Positions 33,232-44,820 of a DNA stretch of 64,000 bases are shown one piece after another. A program made the translations under genes and the position numbers. Position 1 is the first letter of the stretch; each line of letters begins with the position of its first letter. Below the pieces are notes generated by a model. That model saw only the letters and a list, made by a program, of their open reading frames with translations. It did not search any database and was not told the origin of the DNA. The stretch is taken from positions 7,006,001 to 7,070,000 of the forward strand of contig NC_072893.1 of assembly GCF_027943255.1 (NCBI RefSeq). Reading direction: 5' to 3'. This DNA is from Anastrepha obliqua. Taxonomy: Eukaryota; Arthropoda; Insecta; Diptera; Tephritidae.

Positions 33232-33960
33232 CATCATCATCATTGTTTCCTTGAATCCCCAGTGTGACATAGGGCGCCAACAACACATACGCACCATCTC
33301 ATCTGATTACTGGATAACGACTTCATTTGCTTCCAGCTCAACTGGGTTGAGCCATCTCGCGATCCATAGTTCTTTTCTAGATTTCTCTTGTGAGTGGGTT
33401 TCATTCCAGTGTCTTCTTTGCTTTTGCCCACTTTCATTTCTGTCTTCGAATCCAAATGTCTAGCGACTTCATGTTTGCTTTTTCGAGCAATTCCTTGTTT
33501 GCCATTATTTTTGGTCAGAAAATTCAGAATAAAATCCTTAAACAGTGGTTGGCAAAGACTTGTTAAGCGACTGGTTATAGCGTGGATGATTTTTCAGGTA
33601 GAGCTTCTGCACAACAGTTGTTAGTACTTTCGACTTGAAGAGCCTAAGTTTTAAACTTTAACTCAGGTTGTTGTTTCGCCATACATCCCGAATTTCCCTC
33701 TGGCTTTTTCGATTCGGGAGCGTATGTCAACATCCGTGCCACCTCCTGGGGCAGTTTAGCTGCCGAGGTAAGTCGATTCCCCCATTGTTTCGACAGGGTA
33801 ACTGAAATCACCTCACACCCGTCCACCTTATCTGCCAGACTCCTCAACTTCGACTTGTTATAGTTGATTTTAAGGCCGACAGACCTGGCTTCGCTATAAA
33901 GCGCGGAACCCATTTCCTTATGTTCGTTCAGGCGACGTGCCAGGAGACATATGCCGGCAG
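33232..33960 (-). mobile_element. RTE-like LINE 3' end with ATG-repeat tail
   Basis: The minus strand reads LYSEARSVGLKINYNKSKLR (33900-33840), KQWGNRLTSAAKLPQEVARM and a gap. A basic end with TGMKPTHKRNLEK and LSWKQMKSLSSNQMRW (33390-33300) follows, then ALCHTGDSRKQ and a (GAT)n tail at 33232-33242. The end is recognisably the same as 12030-12165 on the plus strand. It abuts the 5' edge of the RTE-like element at 31780-33231. Confidence 0.75.
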
Positions 33961-33994
33961 CGTAATCGATGTGTTGTAGCGTGATTTATATTAC

Positions 33995-34340
33995 ATTAAA
34001 TTCAGCAGAACGCCTGTGGTCAGCATATGGCTTGGTACCGTCGACAGCCCGATATGCCTATCCTGTCTTGAGGATGACGACACTGCAGAGCGTTTTCTCT
34101 GTAGCTGTCCGCCGTTTTCCAGGATCAGACTTAGGATATTGGACTGCGATATACTAAACTAAATTTCATACCCATCTTCTTCCGGATCTCTTAAGATTCA
34201 TCAATGAATCCAAGAGATTTGTGGAAGAGTGACCTCAAACAACCACCCACATTAGATCTTTCCTATCTCTATTATTTCTACTGAAATCTATCCGGGTGTA
34301 GTACAATGGTCTCCTGACTGAGTGCTTGGACTTGTTCAAC
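33995..34340 (+). mobile_element. LINE CCHC-tail fragment
   Basis: The plus strand reads YPVLRMTTLQ in one frame and, shifted, CLSCLEDDDTAERFLCSCP followed by RIRLRILDCD and SGSLKIHQ. This is the C-terminal zinc-knuckle region of the RNase H-bearing LINE group. No other domain is kept. Confidence 0.65.
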
Positions 34341-36140
34341 CCCCCACAAATCTAATCTAATATTAATAGTTAATTAATATTCTCCTTTTTGTTATTTATT
34401 TATTATTTTGCCACTGCGGAGTTTAAAATAAATCCATCTTCCTGGCAGCAGCAGCAAATATTAAAGTGAAAACAATTTGAATTTAAGTTGCTTATCCACA
34501 AAGTTAAATTTTGAATTTAATTAGTTTTCCTTAAATTTTGCAAAAAATGTGTAGCAATTTCGCGCAATTATTTCCAATAAATATTTAAGTAGACTGTGCT
34601 TAGCACTTAACAGCAACGCATTTGCTGAAAATTAACTCGGATTGATTTCATTTAACTAACTCTCCCGCACTCCGACATTGAATATTACGTATACGCCACA
34701 CCCTCCATTTGGTAGTGCGAAAGCTCAGTTTTTAGTTGTCCGTTCATTTGCCGTGTGGAGTTTTTAGTTGGGCCTCGCAAATTGCATTTACAACCACAAA
34801 AATTATTTTGAAAACTTTTCTTTTGTTTCCGCTTTTGGGTGGTGCAAAAGTTTTTCCGCAAACGCACACAAGCGCAAGGCTGGAATTTCGGTGCACTGTC
34901 TGTATGTAAGCATGTTTTTAGTTTGCATAATCGTATTTACCTACATAGTATTTGAATGGCGGCCGCTTGAGTGAGATTGCTTTTTGCTACTGGCTGCCGC
35001 TGCGTGGGTATCTCGTTGTTGCTGGGCGTTTATGCTGTTCGTGATTTCCGTAATTTAACTATTCGAAATATGCAATCCAACATATTCAGACATATGTACA
35101 CATCCGTATGTATGTAGACATGCGTCCGACTATGTGTGCAAAAGTCATGCACTTGCAACTTTATGTTGGCGTGTTTTTGTGCCTTTGCTTTTTGTGAAGT
35201 GAGTATTTTTTGCACCACAAAACCACAACTTTTGGTTAGAATTACTGTGGAAAAACAAAGGCAAGCAAGTGCAGGTAAAACTAAATAAAGTTAGCAAAAC
35301 ATAAAAGCGCAAAAAAAAAAACAAAAGAACAAAAGAGAAAAGAAAAAACATTTTGAGAATTCCTGACTGAAAAGTGAGCTAAATGCCAGTGGAAGTGTTG
35401 AAAGTGTTTGAAGTGTGGATTTGTTAAAGATCAACCAAGTGGCAGTGATAAGCCAAGTGAATGTCATTATTATTTGCGAAAGTTCTCCACAGGTTTTACG
35501 CAATCACACGCCAACAACACGCACGCATGCATATGCACATACATTTCACTTGCCAGCAGCGGGTGCAGGTACACTTGTACTTGAGGGTGTGTGGGCTTAT
35601 GATCTGCTCTTCACAGCGGTTTGTTTGTTTGCTTAGCGTAGGAGGAGGGCTTGCAGGCGCGCCAGCGTGGTTATGCTTGTCTGTATGTGTGTGCTAACAT
35701 GCGAAACTTTACATACCTACCACATGTGGGTATTTATGTGCAGATATGCGAACCTGTGTGTGGCATGTGCATTGTTGCATGCAAATGGCGTGCGATACTG
35801 GTGTCGGATTAAGTTTCGTTTATGGAAAATATGCACTTTTTTCTGCCTACTAAAATTCTATGACAGACGAGTAGTTAGCATGTAACCGCTACGAATGGAG
35901 GTGTATATGTCTACAAATGCGTGTGAGTAGATTTTTGCTTATACAAAAATTAACTAACAAGAAATACTTTTTGAAGTTAAAAGTCAAACAAAAAAAAATT
36001 TGAAATTTATAACTTAAAACTTAAAACTTCGCAGTGGCGTTGAAAGTAGAATAACCGATCAACAACAATAATAACTCATTGACTCTAAAATTTTCTATTT
36101 CTTCTGCATGACTTCGTACTACAATTGAAGAGGAGGAATG
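34341..36140. other. Non-coding interval
   Basis: No gene supported. A/T-rich with purine-rich runs (35310-35350) and a CA/TG-rich section (35080-35160, 35500-35780). The small overlapping open frames look like low-complexity artefacts. Confidence 0.45.
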
Positions 36141-36149
36141 ACACAAAGG

Positions 36150-36540
36150 CATGAAGCCTGGCCCTAGGACTTTTCACATCTACATAGACGGCTCTAAAGC
36201 TTTAAACGGAGTGGGAGCTGGGATTTACTGCTCAAAACTAGGGATTAGGCAGCCTATCAATCTGCCAGACCAGAGCAGTATTTTCCAAGCGGAAGTTTTT
36301 GCTGTGGGGAAAGCCGCGGAGCTAGCCTACACAAGAGGAAGAAAGAACTCAACAATTAAGGAGGGCGTCTCAAAAGCGGATCCCCCAGTTTGCTTAGATT
36401 CGCCCATACGCGTTGACATCCTACATGATGTCTACTTTCAGTCCTCGTTGAGATCGGTCTCTATCTGGTATCATTAGGGACCACAAGGGCTATGCTTGGC
36501 TTAATGCCAACCAGGCTAACCTAATCTAACCTTAGCGCAC
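36150..36540 (+). mobile_element. LINE RNase H fragment
   Basis: A plus-strand frame reads PRTFHIYIDGSKALNGVGAG (RNase H first strand with its Asp), then LPDQSSIFQAEVFAVGKAAE with the conserved Glu helix. It jumps by deletion to a 3' end that reads CAACCAGGCTAACCTAATCT near 36510. A similar 3' end occurs on the minus strand near 45160-45190. Truncated. Confidence 0.7.
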
Positions 36541-37489
36541 AGTTCAAAAAATATGACAAATTTCTATTTTTGTTTAATTATTACTTATTTTGTCCTTTAC
36601 TTTGATAATACTGAAGTAAAAGCCCATTTTGAAGAAATTAAAGGAAAATGCGAAGAAAATTTGAAAATAATTTGTTTGTGAAAAATTTCCCGTTTTAATT
36701 CTTGGATGCCAAAGTAGGTGTGGAACTCTTACGACTTTTGCGTAATACGCGTGAGATGTTATTATGAGCTTCAAATATATTCCACGTTTTAAGGTGGTCA
36801 TTGGTTTGCCATATGACCTTCACAAACCTTCGAACTTTACCACATACCTAATTTAATTTTCTCTTTTTTCTCCGATCGACGTCATAGTCTGCTAGTTGTG
36901 GAGCTTGTCACTTTAAAATACGCAAACATTCGTTCTTCGTTAGTTTAAGTTTAGTTCTAATCGTGTTTCTGTAATCAAATTAATTCTAATTTTTTAGGTA
37001 TCACTGCGTATAGTTTTATGAAAACTGGAGATCCATTAACTTTATGTTATTTTTTTTTTTGAAGCTTAAGGGGTACATACGTCCAGCAGCGCCAAAAATG
37101 CGATACAAGAAAAACTGTTTTTAGAAGGGAAATAAAGAAATTAGAAATAAATATAAAAAAATGGTATGCATTGTTTATTAGTACTTAAATATTATAAATA
37201 ATGGTCCTTTAATTTTTCTTTACAAAAATTAATATAGTATATAAAAACTCCCGTGACAAAGTGCAATGAAAAAAGTTGCTCCACGGTCTGCATCATTTCT
37301 CCTTGAAATGTTGATGGATCTGTAAAAAGTAAAAAAAAATCTTGTTACTCTATTGTTGTAGCTATAGTCTGTCGAGCTGGATTTTAGAATTTTGAAAATT
37401 TACAATTTACGACATTTGGCAGAGTCGGTTCGTAAAACTCGAACATTTTTGGATCATCGTGAAGCAGCTTGTCGAACCGCAATACAGCG
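36541..37489. other. Non-coding interval
   Basis: No gene recognised; A/T-rich. No repeat structure noticed. Confidence 0.4.
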
Positions 37490-37630
37490 TCTTGATTTTT
37501 TTGCACAAATCGAGGGACCTACAGTTTTACTCCGCCTCCGAACGAGACATGGCTTTTTATGAGGTTATTGCTTTATTAGTAGTTCGTGCCCGGATTTCGA
37601 AGTCACCACCCCATTCGGCTACAGCGGCTG
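37490..37630 (-). repeat. SINE fragment
   Basis: The minus strand carries a degenerate GCCGCTGTAGCCGAATGGGG head, then CGAAATCCGG at the B-box position, a short body (ATAAAAAGCC) and CCTCGATTTGTG. Internal deletions shorten it. Confidence 0.6.
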
Positions 37631-37675
37631 CTATTTTTTTTTGAATACCTTAATTAAAACCTTTGGCAAGCATAT

Positions 37676-37860
37676 GCGAACATGGCTGGATTATATTGTT
37701 CGAACGGATTGCAAACGCTGCGGCTCTGAAAGTAGTCGATGCGGTACCAACTAGTGGTAACAGAAGAAGAGCAGGGCCTTTTTTGAGTTGACAAGATCAG
37801 GCGGAGAAGGAATTTGCATAAGTATATTTCGTGCGCTGAAATTACTGTGACTGATTTTTT
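37676..37860 (+). mobile_element. RTE-like LINE scrap
   Basis: The plus strand contains ANAAALKVVDAVPTSGNRRRAG. This matches the 'APALKVFDAVPAGGSRGRGR' C-terminal block seen at 50985-51040 and 63595-63645. Confidence 0.6.
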
Positions 37861-38151
37861 ACCTCTTCTGGATATGTTTTTATGAATAAATACATTGGAT
37901 TTTCAAAAAGTCATTGCTTAATTATTTCTTGGCCACTGATGATTTTCGGTTCGGTTCAGTTCTACCTTAAAAATTGGCCTTTTGGTCCCTCTCTAGTTGC
38001 ATTAATAATTAGCAGATACTGAAAAAAAGCATTCCTTACCTGAATATGCTTCCCATGAAAATCCCTCTATAGTCTCCTGGCAATTTATGCTTATACTAAA
38101 GGTCCGAATCCCCGCGCATGAAACTCCAAATAACAGAAAAAGTTTGTTCTG

Positions 38152-38310
38152 ATAGCTGTCGCTTCTCGCCAGGCAATGGCAAACCTTCGAATGTATTTCT
38201 ACATAAAACCATCTGCCGTTCGGAGTGGGCATAAAACTGCAGGTGCCTCCATTTGTGGGAAAATATTAAGATACACACCACAAATAGGAAGAGGAGCTTG
38301 GATCCAAAAA
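38152..38310 (+). repeat. SINE 3' body fragment
   Basis: It contains CGCTTCTCGCCAGGCAATGG, ATTTCTACATAAAACCATCT, GCCGTTCGG and CTCCATTTGTGGGA, ending in ACACCACAAATAGGAAGAGG. The tRNA-like head is absent. Confidence 0.7.
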
Positions 38311-38349
38311 GCGTGTAAGCTACAAATATATAAAAAGTGTATATATATA

Positions 38350-39690
38350 AATGTGGTATGCATTTGGTAGGTAGGAATGCCTGCCTTAGGAATGAAGACC
38401 AACTTGGTTTCCTTCCAAAAAGATCTTACGAAGGACGGAAACCACCAAGCTTTCAGTCTTCTAAAGCATCACTGGCATGATACCAAAAAATACCTGAAGA
38501 TTTGAAAGGGGAAAAGCTATCGATTGCCTAGTTTATTCTGTTGACAGACAGGATAGATGTCAGGGACATCGCAGGTAACCGCTCCTGCCGACTCGCGACT
38601 TCCTTACAGACTGGAGCAATAGGATTTCCGGGAAATGGGTATCAACAAGGATTTTTAAAGATTCGCCTGCAGATTCAGCCCATTCCCCATTCACTCTTTT
38701 GACAAGAGTTTTACATAAATGGTCCTTGGAGAGGACCCTGCTGAGTCTGGCCGAGTTTTTACGGATTCAATGGATTCGCAGTACGCTTTCCAAGAGTTTG
38801 CTAATGGCTTTCTTATATTCTTTCAAAATTACTCGGTAATCTAGAACGTTTCTTATTTGATAACATTTATTGAAGACCCTCTTAACCTTCGCTTTCAAGT
38901 CGGTCAGCGTCTTACCCCACCAGGGAGGAAAGTCTTTCTTGCTAAAGAATACTGGATAGGTCACTTTAAAGGCAATGTGATAGGACCTCTCTAAGTGTCT
39001 AACTTGCATGTCCAGTTCTTCACTAGTGCTAGTCAAAAACTTACTCCTGTTCAATTTTTTGCTGAAAACCCTATAAAAAAGAGACCAATCAGTTCTTTTA
39101 GTGTTTCTACGGGGTAACAAGGTTTCCCGAACGAAATCGTTTTTGAAAAGGATAAGCCTGTGATCCGAAAAAGAGTTCTTCCATGAAACCGTCCAATTTG
39201 TAACCTTAATGGCAGAAGCGTTTGTCGAGAGAGAAATGTCATGAACTTCCTCCCAACCTCTTGATGTTTCCGATGCCGGGAAAACAAAAGTTGGGGTTTT
39301 GCCTTTCTTCCAGATAAGTATGTATGTGGTTTACGGCTAAATATAATATCAAAAAGAGACTGCCTCGTTCGTTGATCTCGCTGCTGCCCCAAATGGTGTG
39401 TCTGGCATTCGTGTCGCAGCTGATCAGGATGTTCTCTTTCTGTGCAGGAGAGTATCTACCAAATGCTGCATCTCCTCTGGAGGTGCCGATCTGTCATGGG
39501 CCATGTAGGCAGACACTAAACAGAAGCAACTGTCGCTGGATGGTTCCACCCTGACCACCGTCACATCCGGTGAACTGAAATTAGATAGCAAGAAGGCATT
39601 AATTGTGTTCCTGACTAGGATACAGGCTCTAGGCCTACCATCAGTTGGTATGCAGATCTGGCTAATAAAATGACCCAGCCAGTTGAAAAA
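38350..39690 (-). mobile_element. Jockey-like LINE, endonuclease to early RT
   Basis: From 39690 leftwards on the minus strand: an APE-type endonuclease C-terminal part with TDGRPRACILVRNTINAFLL, CFCLVSAYMAHD and CDTNARHTIWGS-like traces. The linker region SLFDIIFSRKPHTYLSG, FPPWWGKTLTDLKAKV and YRVILKEYKKAI follows. The first RT block near 38500-38400 comes last. Stops occur, for instance after KRTS. It ends at a SINE fragment near 38310-38350. The region downstream in this lineage survives at 16740-17530. Confidence 0.75.
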
Positions 39691-39975
39691 TATATTTCAC
39701 TTGTACAAATATGTGACACACGGCCATACGTATGACTTTGCTGTACTTTAATAAGGTGTGTGTGCAATTTCCAATACTTTTACACTCACACGCGCGCAAG
39801 CCTGTTTATTTAAAGTTCCATCTACCTTTACGCTGGCTATGTTTTAATTAAATTAACTAAGAGATTAAATTCAAAGCCCAGGGGTAAATATAATATTAAT
39901 CGCTTGAAATTAACCCAACATCTTATCGCTGATGATATTAAGTAATTAATTTACGCATTGCTAATTGAAAACAGT

Positions 39976-39981
39976 TATAAA
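39976..39981 (+). promoter_or_regulatory. Candidate TATA box of the IR gene
   Basis: TATAAA followed by TTG, 115 bases upstream of the IR start codon. A start site would fall near 40005-40010. The surroundings are A/T-rich, so chance is possible. Confidence 0.35.
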
Positions 39982-40095
39982 TTGACGCATCGCAATCAAA
40001 TTCCAAGTAGTACAGTTTTAGTCAGCCTCTGCCATACGAAAAGTGTTTGAAAAATTCTATACCCGCAGAGGCGCTCAAGTGCTAAAGTTTAAGAA

Positions 40096-43000
40096 ATGGC
40101 AAAATCCTTTTTAATAACCATTTTTGTACTGGCGTTTGCGCTTCTAAGTGATGCAAAATTACGTTTTCTTATTGACGAAGTAAATGGGGATCACGAGGCC
40201 TATGCCGAATTGGCGCTCTACATGACCGAACGTTACATAAGCCCGAAAACGAGTACACTCATCATCATGGAGCAGTGCGAACATTGCCAGCCAGGACTGC
40301 AAAATATGCACACCCGTTTGATGCGCCACTTCTTGAAGCGGTTTAATCCCACCATGTCGTTGCAGCTGTCCTTTGGCTTGCCAGAGGGTAGACTGTGGGA
40401 CTATAATATTTTTATTGTAGATTCTATGGAAGCATTCAAGTGAGTAAAGTTATTAGCAAATTTGTTTAAAACTCCTTGAAAGTGAACGTACTTTCATATC
40501 TGTAAACGCCTACAGGCACTTAAGTATTCACATTCCGGTAACCCGTTACGAATACCAGTTCCATTTCTTCGTAATTTTAACTTTGCGAACTAAAAGCTCG
40601 AAAATTGCAAATGAGCAGATGGGCGGCATATTCAGGGAGTGTTTGCGTTTTCATGTGGACAATGTGGTTATAATGTTCCAGCTGGAAGACAACAAATTTG
40701 GATTTTTTACTTATGATCCTTTTGGGAAGGATTTCTGCCGCCAAATAGTTCAAATCATTGAGTTTAATACTTACGTGAATGGCAATTTGACTGATGATCG
40801 CCTCTTTCCGCCACATTTGCGTGATTTTCACGGCTGCACTTTGAATATATGTGTGCAGTTGTCTTATCCATTCATGGGATTTAAAGGTGATCACAACGAT
40901 CTGCGCCAGCTGCAGGACATTAATAAGTTGGTGGGTATAGAAGCCGATCTGTTGAAGGATCTGTCGAAAGCGTTGAATTTTCGCGTGAATATTTCGATAC
41001 CAAAAGAGGATAGTGTTATTGGAGAGTTTAATGACTCGAAAGGGTGCTTCGTGGAGGTGGGTAAAATGAAGTTAATGCATTCAAAAATATGTTTCGAAAG
41101 TATACCTATGAAACCGGAATTTGGTTATTCTATTTATAATAACAAAATATGTATATGTTTACGGTGGCTGTCGTAGTAGTTGTTGTGGTTGTTGTAGTAG
41201 TACCTTTGCCCTGCCAGTGTAGCGTAATCTCCGGTCGTCTTTATCTAGCTCATCTAACGGTAGGCCCAGGAAACTAGCTCTTTCGATTTGTTAGGTCCAG
41301 AGGGAGAGGGGTGTTACATGAGTGGGCTTAATGGGGCATGTGAAAAGGTGGTTAGTGTCGTGTGGGGTGCCTTCACATGCCGGACATATGTTTAGTATGT
41401 CGCGGTCGATTCTGGATAAGTAGGAATTTAACCTGCTACAATATCCAGAACGTAATTGTGCCATGGTTACGCGGGACTGTCGTGGAAGTCGGAGCTCTTC
41501 GTCTGCGATTGGTGGTGGTTGGACTCCGACAACGGCATTCGGGGGTCGGGAGCTTAAGAAGGTGGTGAGAGGCTCCCGATGAATGTCGTTACACTGTCCG
41601 ATCCAGTAGATGTCTGTTTATTTTGTTTAAGATCTCGTCCGCGTAGTTGCCTGGGAGGTGGCTCAGGCTCGAGCAGGTGTCTGCATGGGTGAGGCCTGCG
41701 GTAATACCCACAGTAATACCCATATATGCAATAAAGATGACCTGTATGTCTACACTGACGGTTCCATGATGGAATTGAGAGTCGTTGCAGGGGTTTTCTC
41801 GAAATCAGCCAATCTTAAATTGCCGAATACTGCTCATATTTTTCAGACAGAAGTCTGTGCGATCTTGAAGTCGCTCAAAACGTGAGAGAAAGGGAAATAT
41901 TAACTGATTCAAATTAGTCAACTCCTATTAGGAGGAGATCAAATCTTTCGGGTGTGCAGATAACATTTCTCTGATCTGGGTTCCAGAACATAGGACCAGA
42001 GAGGGAATTAAAATTGCTGATGAGCTTGCCAGGAAGGGGACTGAATTGGTTTCAGAGGTCTACAACCAGATCATTGGCATCCCCCTGTCTGTTGTTAAAG
42101 GGGAATTGCACAACTTATTTCTCAGGAAAGTGCAGAAAAGATGGAGCTCCATTTTTTCATGTGGTATTTCGAAAACCCTGTGGCCCCAGTACAACAGACG
42201 GAGGGCTCAGCAAGTCATGGGGACTCGATGCCATTCAATTTCCTAACTCATAGCTGTGTTTATCTGCCACTGAACGATCCGCACACACGCATAAATACTA
42301 GGTTTACCATTTAACCATTATTGGGCACTTTCTCTGTAAATGTCTGAGTTAGACAGCTAAATTATTAAAGTCACTGGCTATTCCTTTCTCCGGCAGCCTG
42401 GGACAGTGCGTCAACCTAAATCGCATCAATCTTCTCCATTACATCAACAGCTCTGGCTGGCTGTAGAGGTCTGTTGGATGTCTTCTAATGGTACTAAGGG
42501 GGCGCTTTAATGCTACTTGAGGTATGCCAGAGGGGCACTTCAACCATTTCACTTATCTACCTACCGAATGATAAGGAAACACTCTTGCAGGCTTGTAAAA
42601 ATAAAAATGGTGATTTAGTGGCGGCCGCCGTAGCCGAATGGGTTGGTGCGTAATTACCATTCGGAATTCACAGAGAGGTCGTTGGTTCGAATCTCGGTGA
42701 AAGCAAAATTAATAAAAACATTTTTCTAATAGCGGTCGCCCCTCGGCAGGCAATGACAAACCTCCGAGTGTATTTCTGCCATGAAAAAACTCTTCATAAA
42801 AATATCTGCCGTTCGGAGTCGGCTTGAAACTGTACATAGGTCCCTCCATTTGTGGAACACTCCCAAGTGAATGGCAATCAGTGACTTTCCTAACTTCCGT
42901 AGAATTCTATATATGGGACTGTTCTCCAACCTCCAGTTATGATTTCGAGGTAGTAAGAGACTTCGTTTATCTAGCCCGCACCGATAACAATGTCAGCCTG

Positions 43001-44478
43001 GAAATCCAACGGAGAATCTCTCTTGCCAACAAGTGCTACTTTGGACTAAGTAGGCAATTGAGTAGTAAAGTCCTCTCTTGACGAACAAAACTAACACTTT
43101 ATAAGGCTCTCATCATTCCCGTTCTAACGTATAGCGTAGAAGCTTGGACGATGACAACATCCGATGAAGCGACGCTGGAGGGTTTGAGAGAAAGATTCTG
43201 CGCATGATTTTTTGACCTTTGCACGTTGGCTACGGCGAACATCTTATGGAATATTGGCTATGTAACAATGAGCTGTATGAGTTTTACGGCGACTAATAAA
43301 AATCCAGGTTATTAGCTGCGATCAAAGCCGTATCTTATCATAGCCACAATCAAAGTAATCTCTATGTGAATTTCGGTTTCATAGGTACCTACATAGATAC
43401 TAAGCTTGTTAAAAAAAAATTTTAAAATTAATTTCTTTTGCTCAATTCTTTCATCACTCACCATTCGCAGCTCAATGCTGGAAAAACGGACATTGCAATT
43501 GGCTGTTTGAGTAGCTCGGATGGTTTACGCCATGTCTTCAGTTACTCTGTCACATACCACCAGAGCCCCTACGTATTCATTGTGCGTAGCGGTTTGCACT
43601 TCGGTCCCATCAAGCAACTGGTGCTCGCTTTCCGCACAGGTGTTTGGATAGCCATTGGTTGCTGTTGCGTGGTTGGCATGATTTTCATCCGCCTAATTGT
43701 AAGGTACACAAATCGTCAGATATGCGAGAAAATAGTCGGCACACCCAGACGCAGTGACTCCACCAATTTGATTGTCGTATTGATGGGTAATCCCATTAAA
43801 GCATTACCACGCCATAACAGCGCACGCCTCCTACTCATGTCCTGGCTGTTGGCTACATTGGTGCTGCGTAATGCCTACCAAGCGAATTTGTTCGACACAT
43901 TACGCATATCGCGACGCATTCCTGTTCCGCGCAGCATCTCTGGGCTTGAAGATAAAAACTATGTGCTGCTCTCCGACAAATATGTGGACTTCTATCAGCA
44001 AAATATGACAACAATTGTTCGTAATTTGTCGAAACGTTACAGTCTTATTCAAAATAGTGTAACGTCACGCTTAACCACTTATTCTACGCTGGACGTTTTG
44101 GCTTGGCACAATCAACAAAATTGGCAAACCAGTCGCTTGACGTACGTCGACGAACCAATCTATCCCGTGCAGATATCCATGTTTTTCAAGAAACACTCTA
44201 TGATGCGTGCATTCTTTAATTATCGCATTAAGCAATTCATGGCCGCAGGAATAACTTCGCACATTGCTTCCAAACATGTGAGTAGAAGTTACGAAATAAT
44301 TAACACAAGACCACGACGGTTGCCGGCCATCAGTAGTAATATGCTGAAGGGGCTCTACTTGTTGTACTCGATGCTAATGGGTCTGGCATGTGCGCTGTTT
44401 GCGCTGGAGCTGCTGAGCGAGAAACTGCAGGGCATGAAGCGCGTCGTGGACTGGATGCACTGCGTGGAAAGCAACTAG
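40096..44478 (+). CDS. Divergent ionotropic receptor (IR), three exons
   Basis: A chemosensory receptor related to ionotropic glutamate receptors, expected in the membrane of sensory neurons. Exons are 40096-40439, 40516-41056 and 43471-44478. The donors are CAA/GTGAGT and GAG/GTGGGT, the acceptors CTACAG and TTCGCAG; phases match and give 630 aa. The start is the first ATG before a signal peptide (MAKSFLITIFVLAFALLSDA). The S1-like region holds GIEADLLKDLSKALNF (residues ~255-275) and continues over the splice into LNAGKTDIAIGCLSSSD. TM1 is about 352-373 (VWIAIGCCCVVGMIFI). The pore region is followed by TM3 at ~414-432 (RLLLMSWLLATLVLRNAYQ), then S2, then TM4 at ~587-609. The TM3 text resembles the Ir7 group of Drosophila, but the subfamily is uncertain. 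No coding defects seen. Confidence 0.88.
41165..41655 (-). mobile_element. LINE 3' end (CCHC tail) in the IR intron
   Basis: On the minus strand: PPPIADEELRLPRQSRVTMA, QLRSGYCSRLNSYLSRID, then CPACEGTPHDTNHLFTCP (a C-x2-C-x6-H-x4-C knuckle), LSLWT and a FLGLPLDELDKDD end. A GTT/GTA-rich stretch at 41170-41200 marks the 3' side. This clade differs from the other LINEs in the window. Confidence 0.75.
41720..42590 (+). mobile_element. LINE 3' half (RNase H) in the IR intron
   Basis: The plus strand reads DDLYVYTDGSMMELRVVAGV (RNase H Asp), TAHIFQTEVCAILKSLK (Glu helix), then near 41950-42030 an ISLIWVPEHRT / IADELARKG block. KGELHNLFLRKVQKRWSS and a decayed knuckle follow. Same family as 20777-21880. 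Several frameshifts. Confidence 0.75.
42621..42870 (+). repeat. tRNA-derived SINE in the IR intron
   Basis: The head begins GCGGCCGCCGTAGCCGAATG at 42621 (A-box from 42631) and the B-box GGTTCGAATCT is at 42684-42694. The body has GCCCCTCGGCAGGCAATGAC, ATTTCTGCCATGAAAAA, CTGCCGTTCGGAGTCGG and CCCTCCATTTGTGG. The 3' tail is replaced by other sequence. Clearest copy of the promoter boxes in the window. Confidence 0.85.
42925..43340 (+). mobile_element. RTE-like LINE 3' part in the IR intron
   Basis: The plus strand reads YDFEVVRDFVYLARTDNNVS, LEIQRRISLANKCYFGLSRQ, then after a TGA TKLTLYKALIIPVLTYSVEA and WTMTTSDEATL. FERKILRMIF-like and NNELYEFYGD traces follow. Matching blocks occur at 50690-50900 and 63230-63510. 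Confidence 0.75.
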
Positions 44479-44629
44479 TCTTCAAGGGAGGGAGAGGTGT
44501 TTTCGTGCACAGGTGTAGTTGTTTGAAGTTTTAAAAGGTAAACAATACAAAAAAAAAAAAAATAATAATTGCATATGATATTCAGAAAGGACCTTTTTAT
44601 AAGACAATTTTTCAAACCCGAAGGGCGAA

Positions 44630-44820
44630 AGAGTTAGTGTGTGACTACCATGCGGTAATGTCCGGGTAGTGCATGAGCACAAAATGATAAAAAAGTGTTT
44701 GTTCATCCCTCGGCAGGCAATGACAAACCTATGAGTGTATTTCTGCCATGAAAAGCTCTTTGCAAAAAACCATCTGCCATTCGGAGGCTTCAGAAAACAG
44801 GAGATAGCTCGGCCATACAC
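44630..44820 (+). repeat. SINE fragment downstream of the IR gene
   Basis: It contains a remnant of the head (GTGTGTGACTACCATGCGGT), then CCTCGGCAGGCAATGACAAA, TATTTCTGCCATGAAAAGCT and CATCTGCCATTCGGAGGC. Shortened in the B-box region. Confidence 0.65.

Larger units (their letters stand above)
41057..43470 (+). other. Intron 2 of the IR gene, filled with transposon pieces
   Basis: Phase-0 intron of 2414 bp; intron 1 (40440-40515) is only 76 bp. It contains, in order, a minus-strand LINE end, a plus-strand LINE RNase H part, a SINE and an RTE-like LINE scrap, listed separately. The splice sites at both ends look intact. Confidence 0.8.

Noticed and set aside
42621..42700. Possible tRNA gene
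   Set aside because: A- and B-box are present, but no cloverleaf closes with a proper acceptor stem, and the sequence continues into the SINE body.
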